From JBHPCZ01 sp042573625 (GTDB lineage: Bacteria; Desulfobacterota; Desulfobacteria; Desulfobacterales; UBA11574): a DNA stretch of 11,182 bases. Shown here one piece after another: positions 7,485 to 11,182 of the stretch (positions are counted from its first letter, which is position 1; each line of letters starts with the position of its first letter). A model generated the notes under the pieces. It saw nothing but the letters and a program-made list of their open reading frames with translations. It had not been told where the DNA came from and did no database searches. The stretch spans positions 1 to 11,182 of the forward strand of contig JBHPCZ010000108.1 of NCBI GenBank assembly GCA_042573625.1, in the 5' to 3' direction. The position numbers were made by a program, and so were the translations under genes.

Positions 7485-8012
7485 ATGCAAGCTGGTATTG
7501 AGAAATCGGAGTCGATGGATTACTGGCAGGGGATCGGCAATAACACCTGTGGTCTTGTAAGGCGTGGGAGGGTGGAGATCTCTAAGCATGACCGACACGT
7601 TCTCCCAAGGGCGACCACCGATTTGGTCTGGACAGATCGAGAGGACTTCGATGCATATGCCAACGTTGTCGATGTGTTCAAATTCTGGGGACGGCTAGCT
7701 TCAGAACCACCTCAGGGACACAAACAGCAAGTTTCATGCTGGTTATTCAGGCCAGCCAGCTCAGTTGAATGGTGCGTTGACCGTCCCATCTGGGCTAGCA
7801 GCTTTGAGGAGATATACAACGCCGATCTGCTCCCCTTCAATGCTTGGGTCTTCAATAGCTATGTCCATGGAGGGCAGACGGACCGGAACTGGAACCTGAT
7901 CCAGGAAGCTAGCATTGGTAGTGTTTGGCTGACACCTGAAGGAAAATCATTGTCCCGGCTACTACGTGATTGCCGGAGTCAATGCTATAGGTGCCATGCC
8001 CTATCTGCATAA
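7485..8012 (+). CDS. Unrecognised reading frame upstream of the glycosyltransferase fragment
   Basis: A 175-residue frame whose product I do not recognise. The middle looks protein-like (DLVWTDREDFDAYANVVDVF; SFEEIYNADLLPFNAWVFN), while the two other plus frames here are broken by stops, so some coding content is likely. The last residues (after about 7930, LLRDCRSQCYRCHALSA) overlap the next frame, which reads far more convincingly there. ATG 7485 has no ribosome binding site; ATG 7515 has GGAG only three bases before it. It may be a separate gene ending early, or the frameshifted 5' part of the next gene, although it shows no typical GT-A N-terminal motif. Composition (29 of 60 bases G+C at 7801-7860) matches the next frame and exceeds the minus-strand genes to the left (19 of 60 at 5881-5940). 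Confidence 0.4.
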   Translation: MQAGIEKSESMDYWQGIGNNTCGLVRRGRVEISKHDRHVLPRATTDLVWTDREDFDAYANVVDVFKFWGRLASEPPQGHKQQVSCWLFRPASSVEWCVDRPIWASSFEEIYNADLLPFNAWVFNSYVHGGQTDRNWNLIQEASIGSVWLTPEGKSLSRLLRDCRSQCYRCHALSA

Positions 8013-8652
8013 AGCTAGTATCTTGGGAACAAGTAACGCACCGCAAACATCCCACCTGCTTCTATTGGATCATGACGTAATCATCAGACACTTTACTGAC
8101 ATGGAGTTGTTCTTCAGCTCGCACATATGTGCGAGGAAGAACAGTAAAGAGAGCCTGGGTCAGCTCATCAGTGAAGACTACGCGAAACCATTGACAAAAT
8201 TGGCCGGCGGTTCTTGGGAAATCACCCCCTACTTCAATGCTGGGGTGGTACTGGTTCCTCTGAACTGGCGCTTACAATTACATGACTACTGGTGCCAATA
8301 CACAAACTATCTGTTTCGGATCTATAAAAGCCCTTTGGCAGAGCAAGTGGCTTTGTCGATCGCTATTGCTAAGCTCAGGATGAACTGGAGATACCTGCCA
8401 ACACAATTCAATCAAACCAATTGGGGTGAGTTAATTCCTAATGCCAACATAATTCACTACAATGACTTCGACCGAGAGAATAGAGTCGTGAAGACTAAGT
8501 TCATGGAGGACTACCGTTTATTGAAGCGTTACCTGATAACTACGAAGAATCGATTCTGGACCTTATATCGAGAGGACGTGATGAGGCTAATGACTCCTGA
8601 GCTTGAAAACATCGCGGAATCTGTCCGCTCATTCTGTATGAGGCGTGCTTGA
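7966..8652 (+). CDS. GT8-like (GT-A fold) glycosyltransferase, N-terminally incomplete
   Basis: GT8-type enzymes move a sugar from a nucleotide-sugar onto an acceptor. Visible motifs are a hydrophobic strand ending in the metal-binding DxD-type triad, HLLLLDHDVII (D35-H36-D37), then FNAGVVLVPLN (90-100), LAEQVAL (124-130), YLPTQFNQ (143-150) and a late IIHYND (162-167) that may supply the second metal ligand. The first nucleotide-binding strands expected before DxD (roughly 80-100 residues) are missing. The frame is open back only to 7933 (reading ENHCPGYYVIAGVNAIGAMP), past which a stop intervenes. GTG 7966 has no ribosome binding site, so this is probably not an independent start. It is best read as a frameshifted or truncated gene, unless a sequencing error joins it to the preceding frame. 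No other glycan genes lie nearby. Confidence 0.65.
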   Translation: MIAGVNAIGAMPYLHKASILGTSNAPQTSHLLLLDHDVIIRHFTDMELFFSSHICARKNSKESLGQLISEDYAKPLTKLAGGSWEITPYFNAGVVLVPLNWRLQLHDYWCQYTNYLFRIYKSPLAEQVALSIAIAKLRMNWRYLPTQFNQTNWGELIPNANIIHYNDFDRENRVVKTKFMEDYRLLKRYLITTKNRFWTLYREDVMRLMTPELENIAESVRSFCMRRA

Positions 8653-8653
8653 A
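8644..8653 (-). repeat. Right arm of the 10-bp inverted repeat (partner 7465-7474)
   Basis: CGTGCTTGAA on the plus strand. It contains the TGA stop of the glycosyltransferase (8650-8652) and touches the point where the severed metallophosphoesterase frame loses its family resemblance, so it coincides with a likely breakpoint. Confidence 0.5.
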
Positions 8654-8726
8654 TACTGGCATCAACAACTGCATCTCTGAAGTCACGCCAAGACCCGTGA
8701 ATGTCTCCAAATACAGCTATCCTCAT
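8654..8726 (-). pseudogene. Severed N-terminus of a calcineurin-like metallophosphoesterase
   Basis: From ATG 8726 the minus strand reads MRIAVFGDIHGSWRDFRDA, the standard first strand and helix of a metallophosphoesterase; D8 and H10 of GDIHG would be metal ligands. An AGGA lies two bases before the ATG. After about 24 residues the frame runs antisense to the glycosyltransferase and reads as unrelated sequence; the later GDxxD, GNH[DE] and histidine motifs are absent. No continuation appears on the far side of the GC-rich block. It is therefore a remnant left by an insertion, deletion or misjoin at about 8654. The short length limits certainty, but the motif at an ATG is hard to produce by chance. 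Confidence 0.6.
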
Positions 8727-8750
8727 GATCCTGAGTGAAATCGTTTGAAC

Positions 8751-9026
8751 TTATTTGAGAGGTTTTAAAGGAATCATATTGAGTGCCATCAAGCTATTTT
8801 CGAAGCTCATGCTGGTGAGTCTGCTGACCTCTTTGGTAACAGCCAGATTAGAGGCACCCTCTGAACGGGCCATTCTGCCGAAACCCTGTATATCAAGATT
8901 GCCAAAGGAGTTAAAAACGCTGGGTTTATCTACACGGTTTAAATCCATTAAAGAGTTCTCATAGCTTTTTCCCGTCAACCGGCTCATGCTCAATGCGACA
9001 TCATGTTTTGAATTTTTAAAACACAT
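8751..9026 (-). CDS. Small protein (91 aa) with an internal SRLTxxSxENSLMxLN repeat
   Basis: Family not recognised. Two near-copies of a 16-residue unit are visible: SRLTGKSYENSLMDLN (15-30) and SRLTSMSFENSLMALN (68-83), 53 residues apart. Between them lies FNSFGNLDIQGFGRMARSEG (38-57). There is no signal peptide, membrane span or cysteine pair. The translation signal is the strongest in the window (AAGGAGGAGA, then AACG, then ATG 9026), so the gene is probably real and well expressed. The repeat suggests a duplicated helix-turn unit and possibly a binding or multimerising role (inference). It follows the doubtful 9050-9409 frame on the same strand. The severed metallophosphoesterase starts 24 bases after its stop, also on the minus strand, so the two may once have been neighbours. 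Confidence 0.75.
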   Translation of the reverse strand: MCFKNSKHDVALSMSRLTGKSYENSLMDLNRVDKPSVFNSFGNLDIQGFGRMARSEGASNLAVTKEVSRLTSMSFENSLMALNMIPLKPLK

Positions 9027-9030
9027 CGTT

Positions 9031-9040
9031 TCTCCTCCTT
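9031..9040 (-). promoter_or_regulatory. Strong Shine-Dalgarno sequence for the 91-aa repeat protein
   Basis: The minus strand reads AAGGAGGAGA four bases before ATG 9026, putting the GGAGG core at the ideal distance. It is a near-perfect complement to the bacterial 16S anti-SD, and marks this stretch as bacterial in style, in contrast with the leaderless starts beyond 9599. Confidence 0.75.
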
Positions 9041-9049
9041 AAAGATTTT

Positions 9050-9409
9050 TTAGTTGATTTTACCGCAAGCGGTGTGCCAACGGAAAAAATGGTGGAATAT
9101 CTTTGCTATTCCATTCGTTAAGATGCATCCAATCATTATAGAAAGTCCGTTTTTGTTAATATTTCGTAACAGATCAGTAAGGATACCATAACAAAAAGCA
9201 GAGATTTGGAGTTTTGATTGGTGCGCTTCAGCGTAAACCCGACGCAATCCGTCACGAAATAGTGTTAAAAGAAAAACTAAAATTATGATCATTTCAATAC
9301 AACTTAATAGATGTTCAGATAGATTTATATTTCTATGGCCTGAATTTTTGAGATACCTCAGTATCTTATCACCAAATTTACGTTTGGCGATAGCTGCAAT
9401 AAGATCCAA
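9050..9409 (-). CDS. Doubtful membrane-associated reading frame
   Basis: Frame of up to 119 residues starting at TTG 9409 with no ribosome binding site; an internal ATG precedes IIILVFLLTLF, a possible membrane helix. The segment LFRDGLRRVYAEAHQSKL is faintly like the region before the first helix of some ABC-type permease fusions, but the match is weak. It ends 23 bases before the 91-aa gene, in the same direction. It may be a gene remnant or an open frame by chance. Confidence 0.25.
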   Translation of the reverse strand: MDLIAAIAKRKFGDKILRYLKNSGHRNINLSEHLLSCIEMIIILVFLLTLFRDGLRRVYAEAHQSKLQISAFCYGILTDLLRNINKNGLSIMIGCILTNGIAKIFHHFFRWHTACGKIN

Positions 9410-9598
9410 ATATCAACTCATTGAATTTATGTGATAACCATACCATATCTAAGATTGGGCGGTTTTGTGAGTTCTGCTATATCTTCCATTCTGACAACGG
9501 TTCAATTGGTTGTGATACCAAACTCTGAGAATTGAACTGTCAAGTGATGTATTGACCCGCCTTACGATTCTGTCAAATTAAGTATAGGTCAGGACAGA
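9410..9598. other. Featureless stretch where bacterial-type and archaeal-type sequence meet
   Basis: No reading frame, RNA gene, T-run terminator or convincing promoter was seen. It lies between the last bacterial-style signal (the Shine-Dalgarno site at 9031-9040) and the stop codon of the first archaeal-style gene (9599). Short inverted pairs such as GTCAA/TTGAC near 9540-9556 are too small to interpret. If the window is a hybrid, the join is probably here or inside 9050-9409. Confidence 0.5.
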
Positions 9599-10783
9599 TT
9601 ATTTGCCTTTCTTCTCTTTCTTCAATATTTTTTCTTCTTTTTTGGACAAGTTTAATAGATAGAATTCGTGCTTTTTGAAATCCTTTAGGATGTGGTAAAT
9701 GATGTTCATACCGTTCCTGGCTGTCTGAACTGGGTGGACAGCTCCCTTCGGATCGTTTTCTTTTATGTAGATTACAGCTTTTTGAATTTGCAAATCGAAG
9801 TCTTCTAAAAACTTCATGATCTTGTCATAGTGTTCGTTGATGAACTCGAATATTTCAAGCTTCTTTTTTTCTAAATGCAGCTCTTTTTTAATTTTGTGTG
9901 TCTTAAGATCATCCTTTGCTTGGCTCAATCTTTTTTCAAGTTCATGGATTTTGTTTTGGTCTCTTGCTCTATAGTATCTGACATGCTGTTTTAAAAGATT
10001 GAGGCCTTTAACAAAGTCTGCTTCCATGTTGCCGATCTTTGATAAGGTTTGGGCAATGTCATTTTTGGCCTCTTCAGTTATTGCATCTGAGTGTTTCAGG
10101 ATTTTTTCAATCTCTTTTAAGTTGTCAGATATATCATCAATCTCTCTGAGTTCTCGTTTAGTCAGTCTAATGGTTTTGTGTTTGACCTGCTTTCTTTCTT
10201 TTTCTTCATCGTCAATCTCTCTCTCAATTAGCTCTGCGTCTGGCTGTTCGATGTTTGCATGTGATAAGTCTCGTGCTGAATCGTATGTATCTTTTGGATG
10301 CTTGAAGAATGTGAGAATTAATTTTCCAATTACAAAAAAGAATGCCAAGAAGAAGAATAAGTTTAGAAGTGGGAATGATTTTGCAAATGAATCAAAGATG
10401 CTTGGTGTCATTAAGAAAAAAGTGAGAAACATCAGGCAGTATGTTACTGCACTTGCAACAGTCTTGGATGCGCCTTTTTTAATCAGGCCATATGTTACAA
10501 ACATTGCAACAATAATAATGAGAGCAATTGCCAGGAATCCGAATGATTCTAAATTGAAGTTGTACAAATCCTTAGCCATATAAAGGCCAACACCAAGGAT
10601 CAGACCAACAATTGTTATCAAGGCTTTTCCATATCTCTTTTCAGTAAGGCTTGCCGGCAAAGTTACACCAGCAATTGCAATAAATAATGCGCACAATAAG
10701 ATTACTATGACCCATTCTCCAACCGGCCCTCTCAAAAGTTCAGTTGGTTCGACTGGCATGAAAGTTCGCAATTGTACTGCCAT
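9599..10783 (-). CDS. Archaeal-type membrane protein with five N-terminal helices and a long charged helical tail
   Basis: A 394-residue protein of unknown function. Five hydrophobic segments are visible near 22-43, 53-70, 81-100, 107-126 and 139-160. About 230 cytosolic-type residues follow, very rich in K, E and D and predicted helical or coiled coil: TKRELREIDDISDNLKEIEK near 208-227, HELEKRLSQAKDDLKTHKIK near 279-298, and a lysine-rich end, KKEEKILKKEKKGK. This plan is common among uncharacterised proteins of DPANN-type archaea (recollection, not a search). ATG 10783 has no Shine-Dalgarno sequence but has a TATA/BRE element at the spacing expected for a leaderless transcript. No enzyme motif is visible, so a membrane-anchored scaffold is a guess. 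It is transcribed divergently from the AbrB-like gene. Confidence 0.85.
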   Translation of the reverse strand: MAVQLRTFMPVEPTELLRGPVGEWVIVILLCALFIAIAGVTLPASLTEKRYGKALITIVGLILGVGLYMAKDLYNFNLESFGFLAIALIIIVAMFVTYGLIKKGASKTVASAVTYCLMFLTFFLMTPSIFDSFAKSFPLLNLFFFLAFFFVIGKLILTFFKHPKDTYDSARDLSHANIEQPDAELIEREIDDEEKERKQVKHKTIRLTKRELREIDDISDNLKEIEKILKHSDAITEEAKNDIAQTLSKIGNMEADFVKGLNLLKQHVRYYRARDQNKIHELEKRLSQAKDDLKTHKIKKELHLEKKKLEIFEFINEHYDKIMKFLEDFDLQIQKAVIYIKENDPKGAVHPVQTARNGMNIIYHILKDFKKHEFYLLNLSKKEEKILKKEKKGK

Positions 10784-10805
10784 GATAGATTTCTGATTCT
10801 TGGAG

Positions 10806-10820
10806 TTTAAATATTTTTCG
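10806..10820 (-). promoter_or_regulatory. Archaeal BRE + TATA promoter for the 394-aa gene
   Basis: The minus strand reads CGAAAAATATTTAAA: a BRE-like CGAAAA followed by the TATA element AATATTTAAA (10815-10806). The TATA centre is about 27 bases from ATG 10783, so transcription should start at or next to the start codon. No Shine-Dalgarno sequence lies between. Confidence 0.65.
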
Positions 10821-10847
10821 GTAGATCTTGTTACTTAGGAAAGGTTA

Positions 10848-10861
10848 GGAAATTTTAAATA
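10848..10861 (+). promoter_or_regulatory. Archaeal BRE + TATA promoter for the 53-aa gene
   Basis: GGAAAT (10848-10853, BRE-like) precedes TTTAAATA (10854-10861), an archaeal consensus-type TATA box. Its centre is about 29 bases before ATG 10887, again matching a leaderless start. With the opposing element at 10806-10820 it forms a compact divergent promoter pair in a 103-base gap. Confidence 0.65.
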
Positions 10862-10886
10862 AAAGTTGTGTCTATACAGTGTCTTT

Positions 10887-11048
10887 ATGGAAGAAGTAAG
10901 ATCTAAAGTCATTAAGGGAAGCAAGGATAGGAAAGGAAATGTCAGAAAGTTTATTCCAGTTCCAACAGTTTTTTATAATGATTTTGATTTCGGAGATTTA
11001 GTCAGAATTGAGAAGATAAAGAAAAATGAATCAAAGCAAGAGTCATAA
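10887..11048 (+). CDS. Small AbrB-like / archaeal DUF-type protein (53 aa)
   Basis: A compact basic protein: KVIKGSKDRKGNVRKFIPVP (7-26), then FGDLVRIEKIKK (35-46). The order strand, xxGNxRxFIPxP, then GDLVxIEKI resembles the swapped-hairpin AbrB/SpoVT DNA-binding fold and small archaeal proteins of that type, often antitoxins or transition regulators. No toxin gene is visible beside it. I chose ATG 10887 over the earlier in-frame TTG 10866 because the TATA box at 10854-10861 would place the transcript start near 10887, leaving no room for the longer form. The product is probably real; its DNA-binding role is inferred from a weak motif match. Confidence 0.65.
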   Translation: MEEVRSKVIKGSKDRKGNVRKFIPVPTVFYNDFDFGDLVRIEKIKKNESKQES

Positions 11049-11111
11049 GAATCATGTTAAAAATAAAGGCCGGAGAGCCATTCCCCGGTCCAAATCCCCA
11101 TGCCTTAGAAC

Positions 11112-11142
11112 AAATCCAAAGCAATTGGATTTCTATTTTTTT
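11112..11142 (+). terminator. Hairpin followed by a T-run, downstream of the 53-aa gene
   Basis: AAATCCAA (11112-11119) pairs perfectly with TTGGATTT (11125-11132) around a five-base loop, and seven Ts follow at 11136-11142. Archaeal polymerase stops mainly at T-runs, so the Ts may matter more than the AT-rich stem. It lies 63 bases after the stop codon and just before the next TATA box. Confidence 0.55.
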
Positions 11143-11145
11143 GGG

Positions 11146-11156
11146 AATATTTAAAG
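11146..11156 (+). promoter_or_regulatory. TATA box for a gene starting at the window edge
   Basis: AATATTTAAAG is the same element type as the other two TATA boxes. An ATG at 11177 lies about 26 bases downstream, the same leaderless spacing. Only two codons are inside the window, so the gene is unknown. Confidence 0.45.
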
Positions 11157-11182
11157 TTTTTGGTTTTAGGTGAATCATGAAT

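Noticed and set aside
7416..7598. Minus-strand 60-codon frame upstream of the transglycosylase
   Set aside because: It has no ribosome binding site or recognisable motif; it spans the edge of the GC-richer block and overlaps the transglycosylase leader.
7690..7915. Three GCTAGC hexamers as a spaced repeat or regulator site
   Set aside because: Spacing is irregular, flanks differ, and all lie inside a reading frame; chance palindromes are sufficient.
9540..9598. Minus-strand sigma70-like promoter (TTGACA near 9570)
   Set aside because: A TTGACA is present, but no acceptable -10 box follows at 16-18 bases.
9999..10583. Plus-strand 194-codon frame opposite the coiled-coil membrane protein
   Set aside because: It is rich in S, L and I, as expected for the antisense of a lysine- and glutamate-rich coiled coil; no promoter or start signal.
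11054..11173. 39-codon plus-strand frame after the AbrB-like gene
   Set aside because: It contains the hairpin/T-run terminator and the next TATA box, and has no promoter or ribosome binding site of its own.
1..11182. CRISPR array, tRNA or rRNA genes
   Set aside because: No regularly spaced direct repeats, cloverleaf or recognisable rRNA segments were seen on either strand.

Overview
The window is mosaic. Most of it (about 1-9400) looks bacterial. It holds the tail of a bacterial-type group II intron, an ArfB ribosome-rescue factor, a lytic transglycosylase and one very strong Shine-Dalgarno site. Composition is moderate to AT-rich, and no lineage can be fixed; a Gram-negative soil, sediment or anaerobe-type genome would fit. 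The last 1.6 kb (about 9599-11182) looks archaeal: TATA/BRE promoters sit 26-30 bases from start codons with no ribosome binding site, and the proteins resemble those of small-genome (DPANN-like) archaea. Either foreign DNA sits beside bacterial DNA, or two genomes were joined in assembly; the sequence alone cannot decide.

Layout, left to right. Positions 1-53 are the 3' end of a group II intron, followed by a short non-coding stretch with a 9-bp inverted repeat. Six reading frames then run on the minus strand from 7398 down to 280: a secreted lytic transglycosylase, an M50-like membrane metallopeptidase overlapping it, a small unknown protein, ArfB, a 1437-residue protein of unknown function, and a cyclic-phosphate-processing receiver (cREC) protein. 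The last three are close together or coupled and may form an operon that joins ribosome rescue, a large helical protein and RNA-end chemistry.

Positions 7465-8653 form a GC-richer block on the plus strand. It carries an unrecognised frame and an N-terminally incomplete GT8-like glycosyltransferase. The block ends in a perfect 10-bp inverted repeat and abuts a severed metallophosphoesterase N-terminus at 8654-8726, so it looks like an insertion or rearrangement. Beyond it lie a 91-residue protein with an internal repeat and a strong Shine-Dalgarno site, a doubtful membrane frame, and about 190 bases without a recognisable feature.

The archaeal-type end has two divergent genes: a five-helix membrane protein with a long charged helical tail (minus), and a 53-residue AbrB-like protein (plus). 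A hairpin plus T-run follows, then a further TATA box for a gene that starts at the edge.
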